A stretch of DNA of 64,000 bases from Kondoa malvinella (taxonomy: Eukaryota; Basidiomycota; Agaricostilbomycetes; Agaricostilbales; Kondoaceae): the NCBI GenBank assembly GCA_039545315.1, contig BCIM01000002.1, forward strand, positions 1,205,369 to 1,269,368. Reading direction: 5' to 3'. A program made the translations under genes and the position numbers. This document shows, piece after piece, positions 22,536 through 35,585 of this stretch; position 1 is the stretch's first letter; every line of letters begins with the position of its first letter. Below the pieces are notes generated by a model. It saw nothing but the letters and a program-made list of their open reading frames with translations, was not told where the DNA came from and ran no database searches.

Positions 22536-22770
22536 ATTGGAGCAGAGTGATTGGTTCAAGAGCAACAACTGCTCAATCCAATTTTGGCGCTAAGTCCGCA
22601 ACTTCTCACAGGCAACCATCTGATTTCGCCTCATTTGAACCAAACATCGACTTCTAGGCTTGCGTATACACTGCATCAAACACTCTGTACCACCACTCGC
22701 TCGGATCCGTGTCTGACTGTCGAACAATCTTATCTCACCCCTGCCACTACATCGGAGCACGTTCCTAGTC

Positions 22771-25449
22771 ATGCCAGCTCAAAATCGAGGTAGAGGCAAT
22801 GCAAGAGGCCGTGGTCAACCTTCAAGAGGTAGAGGAGGCAGCAGAGGTAGAGGTAGAGGTGGATTCGCTACTCCTGCGAGATATGACGATTATGAGAGTA
22901 CGTCGGATGCCCTAGTATATGCTTGTCCCTAGCTGATAACTAGGCAGATCCATCACCTCGTCATATGGGATTAGGCGCAAAGACTCAAAAGCCTCGAGAT
23001 CGTGAATTTGGCGGTGGATCTTTCGATCGACCTTTGTTGAAACCTGTCAGCTTTGTCAGAGGAAGCAATCAGCCGTTGTTGGCTGTGGATCCTCCTGAAG
23101 AAGAGAAACCTGTGATTGAGGAAGAAGTGCTAGAAGTAGAAGTAGAGCAAGACGTACAAGAGCTTGTGCCAGAAGCACCGGTCGTTTCTCAGCCCGAACA
23201 ACAGAGGACAACACCTGGTCTGGACCAGATACAAGAAGATCTTGATCGGCTCACTGCTTCTTTTCAAAAGGCCAATGATGCTACACAATCTATTTCAGAG
23301 GAAGGAACGAAGCCCGCGCTTTCAGCTGACCCGAAACGGAAGCCCATTTCAAGTCCGTCTTTGTCATCTGTAGATCCGCAACCTACTGCATTCGATCCTC
23401 GACCAAATCAAGCACCCATTGTCTCCCCTCAGCCAGAACCAACACCGAATGGACCACTGTTCTTTATTGACTCGCTACCTTCCGACGTACAAGCAGCTAC
23501 ATCTACCAGCTCAACACATCCAGTCCTAGGCCTAGATTCAGATTCAGAAGAAGATCAAGTCGTTTACATCCCACCTTCCCGTCGAACAACAACCCTAAAA
23601 GACTCTCCACTCCCTCCAATCAACCATCTACCCGAAATCACCGCTTCAACGCAACTTCATACTCTGCCCGCTGAACCATTACAAATCGTAGCTGAACCAT
23701 ACACAACACCGGATGAAAGACATTTAACGCAAAGAGAAGAAATCATTTCCTTTTCTGTTCCTGTGAAACCTTTTGAAGCGCCAAAGGGAAAGAAAAAGAA
23801 ACAAGCGAAAAGAGAAGCTCGGGCTAGACGTAAGAGGGATCGTAGAGTGTCTTTCACTCGTTTGTCTGCCTTTTTGTTCTTCCACGGTTTTTGTTGATGG
23901 TCGTGATTTAGGAGGTGTTGAATTGTCTGATCCGGATGAATTGTACATGCCTTCGGAAGATGAGGAAATCACTTTCGAAATGGATGTCAGTGTCGGTCAT
24001 GATAAAGGCAAAGGCAAGCAAAAAAGCAAGAGCGGGAAACAACAAAGAGAAGATGCGGCTGTTGCTGATTATATAGCCAATACGGATCCTGAATTGTCTT
24101 GGATGCTAGGAAGCACTTCAAAGCAAATGACTATTGGTGATTTGGAGGATGAACAAGCTTTGAGAGAGTATGAAGTGGAGAGGGAGATGATGGGTGATGG
24201 AGGTTGGGAGACTGATGAAGAAGAAGAATTGGACATGGCCATGGAGGAAATGGAAATTCTAGGCGAGAGTGAAGATGGAAGCGAGTCAGAGGAAGATTCG
24301 GATGAGGAAGTTGAAGAAGAAGAAAGCAGTGATGGTTCCAGCTCGGATGATGAGATGTTTGTCGGCAAGAACCAATGGGACATGGAATTGGACGATGACA
24401 TCGACGTGAGTTCGTTGTTCCTCTGGCCTTACGAGAGCTGACAGTATATAACAGGCAATACTGGCTGCCAATCCTGATGTTCTAGGTCCAGGCGGTAGTC
24501 GCAAGAAACGAAAACAGCTCTTCAACGCAGTCACGAATGGCGACTTTTCCATCTTTGATGATGACAACCCGCTCTTTTCCTCTGGTACGTATTGTTGCTT
24601 TAGCCTAGATACGTCTGATTGTCCCTACAGAACCAGCACGTAAAAGCAAAGGAAAGGGCAAAGCTAGAAAGAACGAAATGTTTGACTCTGAAGACGACTT
24701 CATGGAAGAGCTGCAGAACCAATGGGAGCAAGACCGAAAGCGCAAATCACAGCGAAAGAAGGACCGAGCTGCTGATCGACTAGCCAACAACCCAACGAAA
24801 GCAAACAAGAAGAAAGCCAAACGCGCTGGCGTCGAAGTCAAGCCTAAAGGAAACATCAATCTACACGTCATCCATATGGACATTGTCGGCTTCCTCGAGC
24901 GCCCAGACATGCCTTCGTTGTCATTACCGCCCATGTGCAAGCGCGATCGTGTGGCCGTGCATCTGCTCGCCGAAGCCTATTCTCTCACCAGTCAAAGCAG
25001 AGGAAGCGGAGCTCGTCGTTTCCCTATTCTACAACGTACCGCTCACTCAACCATCTACGGCGTTGACAAGGCTCACATCAATCGCATCATCGGTGCGCAT
25101 CATGGTGATCCTGAAATTCAGCAATCTATGAGAAGCGGCAAAGGACGTAAAGGAGCATTGATGAAAGAGCTGGGCGGCTTCTCGGATGCTAAAAGGCGAA
25201 CACCGGCAAAAGGTAACAAGAGCGGAGAGATTGTCGGTCATGGTGCTGCGAAGCTAGCAGACGACAATGTTGGCGTGAGTTCTTTACTCTCTTGCTTGAT
25301 GATGGTTGCTGATGTTGGAACAGTTCCGTCTGCTGAGCAAAATGGGCTGGGTCGAAAATACAGGTGTCGGCCTCACTGCTCAAGGAAGGCATGAGCCGCT
25401 TTCCACAAGGATGAAGGTTGGCCGAGGAGGTCTTGGTGCTGTCTACTGA
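22771..25449 (+). CDS. SQS1: R3H and G-patch protein Sqs1
   Basis: Six exons (22771-22897, 22948-23829, 23912-24405, 24455-24584, 24631-25274, 25324-25449) give 800 residues. The N-terminus is an RGG/RG-rich segment, typical of RNA binders. A long acidic and Ser/Pro-rich middle follows, then Lys-rich stretches. Near the C-terminus is the R3H domain (KRDRVAVHLLAEAY, ending in a GARRFPILQRT turn), and the end is a G-patch (MGWVENTGVGLTAQG then GRGGLGAVY). In yeast Sqs1/Pfa1 activates the helicase Prp43 in ribosome assembly and spliceosome disassembly. The third intron choice (donor at 23830) restores phase where an earlier-looking alternative fails. Confidence 0.9.
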
Positions 25450-25674
25450 ATAAAGTCCCCTCCTGCATGCACTGCCATCCACGCTCGTTATGGATATGCC
25501 GTTACTGTAATTTAGCGCGTCACATTTTGCCGCCTCTTGTGTTTTTTTCTGGGCTTCACGGTTGTCGAGCGTGTGCGGCTGTTCTACCAGTACAAGCGAC
25601 CTTGATACCATAATTCCGATTACGTAGATCACACACCGCCGTGGAAAGGGTCCAAGCTCAGCAAAATCTCGAAC

Positions 25675-28600
25675 ATGACTTCGAGCGGACATTTCATCTC
25701 TTCCGCCTACGCAGTGCGTTGCTCATATTTCCGATACCCGTTCCCCTAGATTGATTGTGCTATTGTTCTGCCTGGTTGCAGCCTGTTTCCGATACTTCTC
25801 CTTCCATGCAACAACCGAGTCAATTCTCAAACCAGGGCTACCCGAGCCAGCCTCGCCAGCAGCCTATACACGCCGACCACATGATGCGGCCAAGTGAAGA
25901 CCATCCATACTCTGGCATGTCTCAAGATTTGAGCGATGGCCTGTCTATACACTCGCGAACCAACCTCAACTATCCAAGTGCTACTCCGCCCCAGCAGCAT
26001 GATTTCGCTTTCTCAAATCAAGATTATGTCAAGCCTGGTGCTCGATCAGCTTCTCGTGCTTCATACACTGCCTTGAATGAGAAAACGGAAAACATTCGTC
26101 CACCCATGTCCACCCAAAACACTGGCTTCAGTAGACCTAGCTCGCCGCAGAACACCAAATCAGCCTATGGTGTCAAGGGACCTTATGGTGTTCTCGGAGC
26201 TGGGAGAGACTCAACGGATCAGTTGACTTTCGCTCAGGGGGATTATGCTACTGGCAAAGCGGGTCGTTTCTATTTGAAGATGATCTCGTCAAACATTTTC
26301 ATTCGATGGGTCAGTCGATTGGCACACGGCGCTTCCAGGAGCTCACATGATATTAGACTTTCTTCATCGTTCCAATTATGGCTCTCCTGTGGATACCTGG
26401 CATCGTCGGTCTGACGGCAGCTCCGGATGCTGGCATCTGGGGTGCTCCTCTACTGTGGTGGTCTATCTGGCTTTCTGTCCTCTGGGGCGGCTGGTGGGCC
26501 TGCTTGGCCGGCGCCATGATGCTGCCGCACATCTTACAATACTCGATTGGGACTATCGCGCCCGAGTTGAAGCATTACATTGCCTACTTGCAAAACATCA
26601 AGCGCTTCGTAGCTTTCGCTTCTTGGGGCAAGTCTAGTCTATCGTTTCGATATCTGTTGCTGACCGTAGTGCAGCACTCCTCAACTGGATCCTCTTTAAT
26701 CAATTTGTTCTGAAGAAGGGACCAGCAGACCGATCAACAGGAGGCGGGCATATCCTCAGTGGCATCACACAAGCATGGTGAATGACTTCTTGTGCCCGCT
26801 GGTGGACAGCTCTAAACATGTGACTAGGTTCGGCATCTTTATCAGCGCCTGTATCCTGCTGGGCGAGAAGCTCCTAATTCAAGTCATCGCGCGCAACTTT
26901 CACAAGAAATCTTATGAAGATCGCATTGTTGTCCAAAAGCAACAACTCCGCTTCTTGACCGTCTTATATGTCAACTCACGAGACATTGGACGAAGCGACA
27001 CCCTCGACGGCGCTGGAGCTCGAAGTGGCTCGCCTAACCCTTCTAAGATCTTCAAGAGTGCTTTGAAGGGCGTTCGTCGTGTTGCGCAGACTGGTGCAAC
27101 GGCTTTGGGCACAGTCGCAAGTAAGTCACTGTGCTCTTTTAAAGCGTGCCTTGCTGACTCTGAATACAGGTGAGATTGCCGGTGAACGAGTACTGCAACC
27201 CAATTCGCCCGCTTCCATGGTGTCGAATGCTATCTCGAGCGCTAACAAGAGCAAACAATTAGCTCGTCGTATCTTCTGGTCCTTTGTCCCACGTGGTCGT
27301 CAATCGCTCCAATTGCAAGACATTACCCACATGTTCCCTTCGCGCGAAGAAGCAGAAGGAGCTTTCGCCATGTTTGATGCTGATGAGAATGGTGATGCTT
27401 CACTTGAAGAGTGCGAAATGGCTACCATGGACGTACATCGCGAAAGATTGGCGCTTGCTAGTTCTATGAGGGATTTGGACTCTGCTGTTGGACGCTTGGA
27501 TGCCATCATGATGACGGTGTGGTAGTAAGTATTCTGGGCTACTTGATAAGATCGATACTGACGACTGCTACAGTGTCGTCGCCCTGATTGTCATCGTTGG
27601 CATGATTTCCGCTTCCTTTTCGACATTCATCGCCTCTGCCGGTACACTTGTTCTTGGTCTTTCATGGTTGATCGGTGTTAGTAAGTGTCTTGCGCTCTTT
27701 GAATTCGCTCGCGTTGCTGAGAGTCAACTGTAGCTGCCCAAGAGATCCTGGCGTCCATCATCTTCTTGTTTGTGAAGCATGCCTATGATGTCGGAGACAG
27801 GTGAGTACAAAGAGCCTATCGACATTACTGTCGTGATAGTTCGTATGCGCTTGCAGAGTCGACATTGACGACAACAAATACGTCGTTAAGGAAATGCGTA
27901 AGTCGATTGTCGATACTGCTGCGTAGACGGACCTTATTTACGACATACAGACCTTCTCTTCTCAGTCTTCCGAGGGATTGATGGCCGCATCATCCAAATC
28001 CCACATTCCGTTCTGAACACGAAGGTCATCTGCAACCTTCGTCGATCTGGCGCTATCAGCGAGACCTTCACTTTCGATGTTGACTTTTCGACTAGCTTCG
28101 ACAAAATCGAGGCACTCAGAGAAAAAATGCTCGACTTCCTCGAACGCGAGCGAAGAGATTTCCACCCTGCTTTCGATGTGGTGGTCGATGACATTGCCGG
28201 TCAAGGCAAACTGACTTTGTACGTGGCAAATCGATCAGCAGTCTTCCTCTGCTGAAAGATTTCGTCTTCGTACAGGAGCGCCGACATCATGTTCAAGACC
28301 AATTGGCAGAACAATGCGCTCAAATACCAGAGACGAAACAAGTGGATCTGTGCCCTGAAGATCGCTCTTGCGTCACTGGAGATTTGGGGACCAGATGGTG
28401 CAGGAAATCCTAATCCTGCTGAAGCCGGACCAACTGGTAGGTCTATTCTGTGCCCTGCATCGAATAATGCTAAGCATATGGCAATGCAACAGTCATCAAG
28501 ATGCTACCTCCTGCTGAAGCTGCTCCACCATACCGCAGCCAAACTTCAAGCAGCAATTCTGACCCGGAGAGCAACCGAGAAGAGCCAGTGCGGTCGCCTG

Positions 28601-28887
28601 TGGAGAGTTCCGTACCGAATCTCTTCTCAGACAGCGCTGCCATCAACGACACTAGAACGTACGTGCCTTATTCCTACAATGAATACCACGGCTGACAGTC
28701 GTATAGCAACGTCTTTGATGGTCGAGGTGGACGCAGACCAGCACTGGACGACAACAACATTGCCCAAGTTCGCGCACAACACGACATGAACGTGATGCGT
28801 GACCAATACGTAGCGGAAGGAAGCGCCGCTAGACCAACACAAAAGTCGAATCAGGCAGGCGACATCGAAATGGCTCCTCGCCGGTAG
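25675..28887 (+). CDS. MscS-like mechanosensitive channel with EF-hand (Msy family)
   Basis: Thirteen exons from ATG at 25675 (MTSSGHFISSAYA) give 859 residues with phases agreeing throughout. A cytosolic ~190-residue N-terminus is followed by several membrane segments (190-330), an EF-hand loop DADENGDASLEE near residue 480, and the MscS pore and beta domain (GISWLIGV-like segment, FLFVKHAYDVGDRVDID, RGIDGRIIQIPHSVL). Fission yeast Msy1/Msy2 of this type sit in the endoplasmic reticulum and control calcium after hypo-osmotic shock; that is family knowledge. Intron 3 uses a GC donor (GCAAGT at 26628), the only choice that keeps phase before ALLNWILF. The tail after the channel domain is polar and likely disordered. 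Confidence 0.9.
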
Positions 28888-29057
28888 AAGAGTGTCGCAC
28901 GGACTATATCATTCCCACATTCGTTCAAGTGTACATTACAATTTGCATGTGTGTTCTCTCGAGTGCTGGACACCTAGAGGGCCCTTCGGAATATCTATGC
29001 TGTTACAAATGCATCATCATAGATTGTTAGAATAGCTTAGACTTCCTGTTAAATCGG

Positions 29058-30195
29058 TCAGTAAGTGATCGAGAAAGGACGCTGTAGACGGACTGGTAGC
29101 TCTAGGTCGAACGGGTCTTCCTCTTTATCCTTGTCTTTTGGATCCGCTGGCGCCAGCGCTGTAGCTTTTGTACTGGACACTGCTGGTGGTTGGATATTGG
29201 TCTTCTCATCTTGCGAAACCGTTGCAGGAGGGAGAATGTCGGCAATGTCATTCTCCAACTGAGCTTTCTGCTTGTCCAAGGTCTTCTTCAGCATCTCCAA
29301 CCTCTTTGTTCTAGCAATAATCAATCTGTTCCCCTTGATCACCGTCAAATCACTATAATCCGGTGCTTTACCAGGCGAGGTAGGCGTAAGTAAATTCAGA
29401 CAAGCTTTCGCTATCGCTTCATCTAGTTCGAGTAGTTTACTTTTGAGAGAAGTGAGTTCTTCCGCTTGCTGGAGTGCTCGAATAGCTTGAGTTGTTACGT
29501 TTTCTATATGTGTGAAACGGACTGGTCCTAGCATCTGGCCTTAGGATAGGGGGTCAGACGAGACGAAGGCTAGTGGGAGTGAATGTACCTCCGAACCAGC
29601 GAGACATGACTCTATTTCGCTAATCAGTATTGAGTGAGACTGAGAGGTCAAAGCTCACTCACACAGCTACATCTATCGCTCCTTCTGCTTCCAGACACTT
29701 GAGCATCTTTTCACCCGCCTTGTTCTCCCCATCATCGTCTCTCCCATCCCTGACCTCAAAGTCATTTTCGTCCTATCTTTCATTCAGCGAAACCTTCATC
29801 TCAGTATGAGAAGATGTACCTTGAGACCATCGCGACCTTTTCGAAGAGCCATACAACGCCATGCTAAACATTCGTGTGATGCTGGATCGTCCAAATGCAA
29901 GTCTCGGATATGCGCTTGTAGTACGGCCGCTTGAGCTGCTGAAGTGACCGTAGCGGCTGCTTACACAGACGGGCATGAGAGAGAGAATAACAGAACAGAA
30001 GAGATAGAGGCTACCATGGGCAATGAAAGTAGAGTCTCGGTCGCTGATCTCGTTCGAATGCGATATGAAGGAAGGAACATCAGGTTTCGGTACGCCTAAC
30101 CAGCTTGACAGGCCATTGGAAGAAGTATCGACTTTCTGTCTTTTGCTTGAGCTGCTGCTGCTCCTTCCTGCGCTGTTGGCCGCCCTCTTGCTCAT
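29058..30195 (-). CDS. IMPACT-domain (UPF0029) protein
   Basis: Five exons, complement of 29058-29539, 29589-29611, 29663-29772, 29820-29959 and 30015-30195, give 311 residues. The N-terminus is Ser-rich and basic. The IMPACT N-terminal fold starts at ISDRDSTFIAH and continues with AWRCMALRKG, DDDGENKAGEKML, VVMSRWFGGQMLGPVRF and HIENVTTQAI, all family hallmarks. There is no RWD domain in front, so it is closer to yeast YDL177C and bacterial YigZ than to Yih1, which controls Gcn2. The rest is a coiled coil (LLELDEAIAKAC, then KRLEMLKKTLDKQKAQLEND) and an acidic tail. Its start codon is 63 bases from that of the divergent ALG2 gene. Confidence 0.88.
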
Positions 30196-30258
30196 CGCTG
30201 ATCAAAATAAACATGCGAATACTTCGCAGACGGCCATTGCACAGTGACAAGGCCAGAC

Positions 30259-32002
30259 ATGGCAGCTATGAGAATCGCTTTCATACATCCGAACCTCGGT
30301 ATTGGTGGTATGCTATGACACAGCCCGTAGGGGAAAGCAGCTAATGTTGATGCAGGAGCCGAGAAGTTGATCGTGGACGCTGCTGTTGGACTACAGAAGT
30401 TAGGACACCACGTAGAAATCTATACGTCGCATCATGACAAGACTAGATGCTTTGAAGAGACTCGAGATGGTCAGTTCCATGGCGAGCCTTGTCAGGATTA
30501 GGTGACTGACCAGATACTCAACAGGGACTCTACCAGTACATGAACTCGGCAGCTCTTTGGTCCCTCAGTCTATTGGAGGACACTTTATGATCGTCTGTGC
30601 TATTCTGCGTCAATTCCACCTCGTCGCTACTTTGCTCTTCTCAATCTTCTTGAACTACATCCCACTCTTCGGCTTGCCCTCATCAAGACCTTACAAGGAC
30701 TCGCAAGATTGGAGCATTCGCCGAACAACAGAACCGTTTGACGTCTTTTTCGTCGATCAACTTTCAGCTGGGATTCCGCTGCTGCGTTGGTTAGGCAACA
30801 CAAGGGTCGTGTTTTATTGCCATTTCCCGGATCTGTTATTATCGCCTAACAAGGACAAGTCGGCTCCCAGCGGGTTGTTGAGGTCTCTGTATCGTTTGCC
30901 TATTGACAGACTTGAAGAAAGCACTACTGGTTACTTTCTACCCTTGTTTAGAGATATGAGCTGATATCAAATTTAGGCGAGGCCGACTCAATATTGGTCA
31001 ATTCCTTCTTCACCGCTCAAGTCTTTCGAGACACTTTCACGACTTTGGCAAGAACAACTCAAGTCGTCTACCCTGGCATCAACGTAGCTGAATACCAGAC
31101 GAAACCTGATCTCGCAAGCGTATCAGACTTGGCTGATGCTCTACAGTGAGCTATTTCTTCCATCCGGGACCCAAAGCCTGACCAGTCACAGGGACCGACC
31201 CTTCTTCATCTCAATCAATCGATTCCAAACGCAAAAGAATGTCATTCTAGCACTAAGAGCTTTCGCAAAAGTCTATTCCACCGCTTCATCAACCAACAAA
31301 CCAGTTTTCATCATTGCCGGAGGGTATGATTCTCGACTACCAGAAAACATCGCTACCTTGGCCTACCTACAAAAGAACGCTTCTTCCCTCTCCCTTACTC
31401 ACGCCATGCTCGATTCGCCAAAAGCAAAAGAAGCTGCCGTCCTATTCTTACCGAATCTATCAAACAACCATAAACTTTTCCTACTTCATCATTCGTCATG
31501 TCTCGCTCTGTTGTACACACCGACGAACGAGCATTTCGGTATCGTCCCACTAGAAGCAATGTCTTGCGGTGTACCGGTCGTAGCGTGCGATTCGGGTGGA
31601 CCGCTAGAAACGATTCAAGATTCCTTGACTGGTTATCTAAGACCGCCGAAAGAGGAAGCTTGGGTTGAAGTGCTCTCGCATTTATACTCGTGTTCAGCGG
31701 AGGAAAGACACGCTATGGGAATAAAAGGAAGAAAGAGGGTCGAGGAAGAGTTTGGGTTGGAGAAGATGGCAAAACAGTTGGAAGTCGTTTTGGAAGAGGC
31801 GATTCAAGCTAAAGGAAGGAAAGCAATCTTTGCTGAGAATGGGACGATCAAATTCGCAGGCGCGATTGCGTTTTCAGCAATGTGTGTTGGGTTGTTGAGT
31901 ATCATTATGAAGAATCGACAACCGGGCGAATTCCAATCTGTAGGTCAGAGGATGTTTGGAAGCGCGTTGGAAGCTAGACGAAAGAAGAATGCCGGACAGT
32001 GA
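30259..32002 (+). CDS. ALG2: Alpha-1,3/1,6-mannosyltransferase
   Basis: Five exons (30259-30307, 30356-30469, 30525-30929, 30977-31145, 31192-32002) give 515 residues, near the usual ~500. Alg2 adds the second and third mannose to the lipid-linked oligosaccharide on the cytosolic face of the endoplasmic reticulum. Landmarks are [71 protein letters not shown] and the GT4 motif EHFGIVPLEAMSCGVPVVA. A hydrophobic C-terminal segment (FAGAIAFSAMCVGLLSII) fits the membrane anchor. It starts 63 bases from the IMPACT-domain gene and ends 42 bases from a converging gene. Confidence 0.95.
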
Positions 32003-32044
32003 ATAATGCATGTATTGGTACAAAAGGTGTTTGCTACAACCCTT

Positions 32045-33170
32045 CTACAAAGCGGTAAGGTCATCTAGGTCCGTCTCACTACCACCAGCGAGTTGATCAA
32101 CAATCTCTTCATCTTCCAATTCATCTACATCGCTCGCGACTTCGTCCTTCTTTGCCATGACTTGAGAATCCAGCACAGCCATATCAACTAAATCATCCCT
32201 CAGTCCACCTTCGATAGAAGCCATATTACCGATAAGGTCGAATTGACTATAAGTCTCGAAACCGCTAACGCCACGAGAGAGGTTTGGTCGATTGCCCTGG
32301 GTGTCAGCGTCAATGCTTGATAGCAAAGGTTTGCGATTGGTAGGTGTTAGGGACGCGTTGGAGGGTAGGGTAGGACTACTGGGTCTGGGCAACCGGGTCT
32401 GAGAAGCTGATGGATCTGGTGAGCGCGAAGTGCTGATAGGGTCATCGGTTTCCTGCTCATATATAAGACAGAGACGAGACGAAGCAAAGAGAATATACCT
32501 CTTCAGTAGAGTCGAAATAGACGAGCTTTGGCACAGGCTGGCTGTCAGATCCCTTCTTGGCTTGTTTGACAGGTTTGCCGACCGTAAACCCAAGCGAACC
32601 GAGCATGCTGCGTTTGCTTTGAGAATCATGTGAAGCCTTGACGCTTTCCTGGGATGACTTGGCTTTCGCCAGCTCCTGCAATCCTGAATCGTCTACCGCT
32701 CTGGCCTTCTGCCTAGCCGCTTCTGCCCACTCTTCAGCTTCTTCCTCGTCATTAGGGATCAACAATTCCTCCTCCGCCCATTCCTTCCTCCTATGCTTCG
32801 CATCACGCCCTTCTGGGTCAGGGTTGCTGGCATCATAGAACCCTTTGAGCCGTTTCATTCGATTGACATGAATTTGCAGCGGGTGAGGATCAAAGGCGTT
32901 CTGTCGCGCATAACCCAGTAATTGTGGGTTTCTGTCTTCCCATTCTTCCACTTGTTTTACGTTGTAGGCGAGAGCTTCATCCCAGCTTGGTGAAGGGGAA
33001 CGAGATGATGGAGCAAGCTCGAATGGAACAGATTGATGTGGTTCAATGCCAGGAGGAACAGGAGCAAAAGGAAATGTGCAACGAGGTGAAATGGAGCGCC
33101 AGTCGTCTTCAAGCTCGGGGGATTCTGAAATGCGATGCCTGTCATGAGCGGGATGTGCTAATTCCGTCAT
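32045..33170 (-). CDS. Conserved-looking acidic protein of unknown function
   Basis: Two exons (complement of 32045-32452 and 32499-33170) give 359 residues. I chose the ATG at 33170; the frame is open a little upstream but has no other ATG. The N-terminal half contains tryptophan-bearing segments (SWDEALAYNVKQVEEWEDRN and EWAEEELLIPNDEEEAEEWAE) and a block FDPHPLQIHVNRMKRLKGF that looks folded. The C-terminal half is Ser/Pro-rich and then acidic (DVDELEDEEIVDQL). Adaptor-like short motifs are possible, but I do not recognise the family. It converges on ALG2. Confidence 0.7.
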
Positions 33171-33799
33171 GACAATGCAGAGAAGGGTATACAAGAGCGC
33201 TGTGATTAGGTATATTAGCGCTCAGGGTATCGCATAGCTCGAATCTCGAGCTGTAATCAGCAAGTCATCGTTGCGAGACAAGAGTGCTCGAGCAACGAGC
33301 ATGTCCAGGAGACGCCAATGCAGTTCTGGAGAGCTTCCAACCACGTCTACCATTGCAAATGACTCCCTTCGTAAACAAGAGGCAGTCCATCTAAGACAGT
33401 GACAACTCCCAAAGGACCTGCCGTGTTGTCGGAATCCAAAAGTATCTGCTTGTTCGGCTTCTCCATTTCGCTCTGGGGCAGGGTATCTTCTCTTGCTCTC
33501 TACTTCTCTTGCTCTCTACGCACCTCGCAAGATGCCTGCTGTCGCAAGGGTCGCTGTGATGACTGATTCGGAGACTTTCGTCCGAACCCAAGGTTTCGCA
33601 GCTGTACTTTTCTGCTCTCTTATGCTTCTTGTATTCAAGTAAAGCCTCTCCACTGATGTATCTCGGTTGACATAACCTGTCTTCGAATGATGAGGTGTTC
33701 TAACATCTAAGTTTCGACTTTGTCCGGCGGCTCTTGCTTTTCTATGATCACTATCCAATTCCCTTTCTCTTGTCATCTACCATACTATCAAACTCAACT
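33171..33799. other. Divergent intergenic region
   Basis: About 630 bases between two divergent starts. A short tandem repeat of a CTCTTGCTCTCTAC unit lies near 33490-33520. Longer minus-strand frames here (33391-33776) have no family resemblance and no convincing start. I see no gene. Confidence 0.45.
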
Positions 33800-34207
33800 A
33801 TGCATCACTGCGGAAGCTTGTACACCAGAATTCAGCATGCTACACTCGAAGCTACATTCTGTCTGAGCATCATCACGCTCTCGATAGCTACAATTTGCGG
33901 CCTAGGAAAGGATATCCCACTAATATGGGCCGCTATTGGGTCGTGCTTGGTTTTCGGCTTGATGTGAGTCTGTTCTGCGTCTCAATTATGCAAAACTGAC
34001 CATATTGACAGAGCGACAACCATCTTCGTCGCTTACATCTCCACGATCATCTCTCAGCTCGATAGACAGGCTACATCTACAACTGTCCCGAATATTCTGC
34101 CGACAAGACAAAGATCTCGCTCTTGCTCGCAACAAATCGACAACTACCTTTCACAGATCGGCCAAACGAGATCAAGAGGCCGTTGGTATAGAGCTTTGGT
34201 CAACTGA
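33800..34207 (+). CDS. Small putative membrane protein
   Basis: Two exons (33800-33963 and 34012-34207) give 119 residues. The first half holds two hydrophobic segments (around FCLSIITLSIATICGL and WAAIGSCLVFGLIATTIF) separated by a short polar loop. The second half is polar with basic residues and no clear domain. Two small membrane helices and a basic tail are all I can say. The intron is well formed (GTGAGT, GACAG) and keeps phase, which supports a real gene, but there is no family match. Confidence 0.5.
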
Positions 34208-34273
34208 GTCTTGTAGTGAGGATGGGGGAGTATGCAAATTAGGTGTAATGCAAATAGTGATGCAAATGAATGC

Positions 34274-35585
34274 CTAGCAGACCCTCTTAGCAGACACTGC
34301 TCTTGGAGAACCCTCTTCCTTCCTCTTAGGCTCATCCCAGCCCCAACCCACAACGCTCTCAGCTTGCGGAGAAGCACTGTATCGCTCAGCACAAGCTCTC
34401 CGTTTCCTATCTTGCGATAAAGCTTTCCTCCGATGATCTAGGATCATACCGGGATTGGCGTCGAAAGCTTTGTTGAAAACGACTTGTTTGTCTGCTAGTA
34501 TTTGAGGATGAATGTCGATGTTTGACGGAAGACCATCGCCTGCGATGATGGTATTGTCTTTTGCGTCGAGGTAGGCTTGCTGTTCGTCCGCCTGTAGGTC
34601 ACCAGGTCTTTAATACAGATTTCCTCTGATTGAGCAAAGAGACCTACAGATCGCAAGTCGAAGTCAGATACCGTCCTCGCCAATTCAGCAACAAGCAAAT
34701 TCTCTTCCCCACCATGCCAGCCCCAGACTCGATCCCTGACACTTATAATCAGCTCGACTTATCAAGATACTGTAAACTCATACCTCAATTTAGCTATCCG
34801 AGTCCACAATTCAAAGTATCGGCTTAGGATAGGACTGCAAAGGTGATGTCTGAAAGTTGCTAGATCATGCTTGTCCAACCCTTCATCCGCATAGAGGAAT
34901 TGCAATGCCGCTAGTCCTGCATCCCGACTGGACGATCTTTAGCTGGGTGGTAAAAAGAAAGAAGAAGCGGACCAGCCATCATGGTTCCCTCTATGTCGCT
35001 TGATCTGAGTTGGAAGATCGGGTAAGGAAGGTAAAGTATCGCCTATGATTCTTGTAGGTTGATAGCGGAGCAGTTCAAATTCTTGTAGAGTGAAATCTTT
35101 CGTTTGTAAGAGGAAATCATTCTTCAATGACGGACTGATATTCCCACTCAATGAAAGGTTATAAGAGGTGAAGAGAAGACATACTTGTAAGTACTAGCCC
35201 AATCGTACAATACGCAATAGTAGCGCCAATCCATTTTATCAAACAGTACGAGATCCCAATCCGGTTCGACATCGATGCGTGTAGTGGAAATGAGGTCTGA
35301 CCAGCAGAGTTTCGCGCCGTTAGATCGCCAGATCGTTTCTGGATGTTCTATCGCCGGGCTTTCGGATGGGTCTGGAGCTGTAGAGCTTGATTCAGTTGAA
35401 GCACTGAGAACACGAGGATAGCAACTGACGTCGAGGGTAGTTTTTCTTTGCTTTTTTGAGTGATACAGCAGTAACTACACAAGTGGATGAGCATCGACAA
35501 AAGAAGAGATCACAACGAGCGGACAAGGTGTTATGCTCAGATCCTCCAGACAATTCTCCACATCTGGCATAGGCTCATCTTGCAT
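34274..35585 (-). CDS. Unrecognised multi-exon protein
   Basis: About seven exons read on the minus strand from ATG at 35585 to the stop at 34274, roughly 350 residues. Well-supported pieces have an aromatic-rich block (IDVEPDWDLVLFDKMDWRY, then CVLYDWASTY), LLQTKDFTLQEFELLRYQP, YADEGLDKHDLATFRHHL, RYFELWTRIAKLRDRVWGW, GDGLPSNIDIHPQIL, and a C-terminal basic region with DHRRKALSQDRKRRACAERY. These look like a folded helical protein, but I do not recognise it. The first two introns are my weakest choices: only one combination of donor phases links the ATG to the main frame. It diverges from VPS72. Confidence 0.55.

Noticed and set aside
24069..24401. Serine-rich minus-strand frame
   Set aside because: It is the mirror image of the acidic, Asp/Glu-rich stretch of SQS1, an expected shadow.
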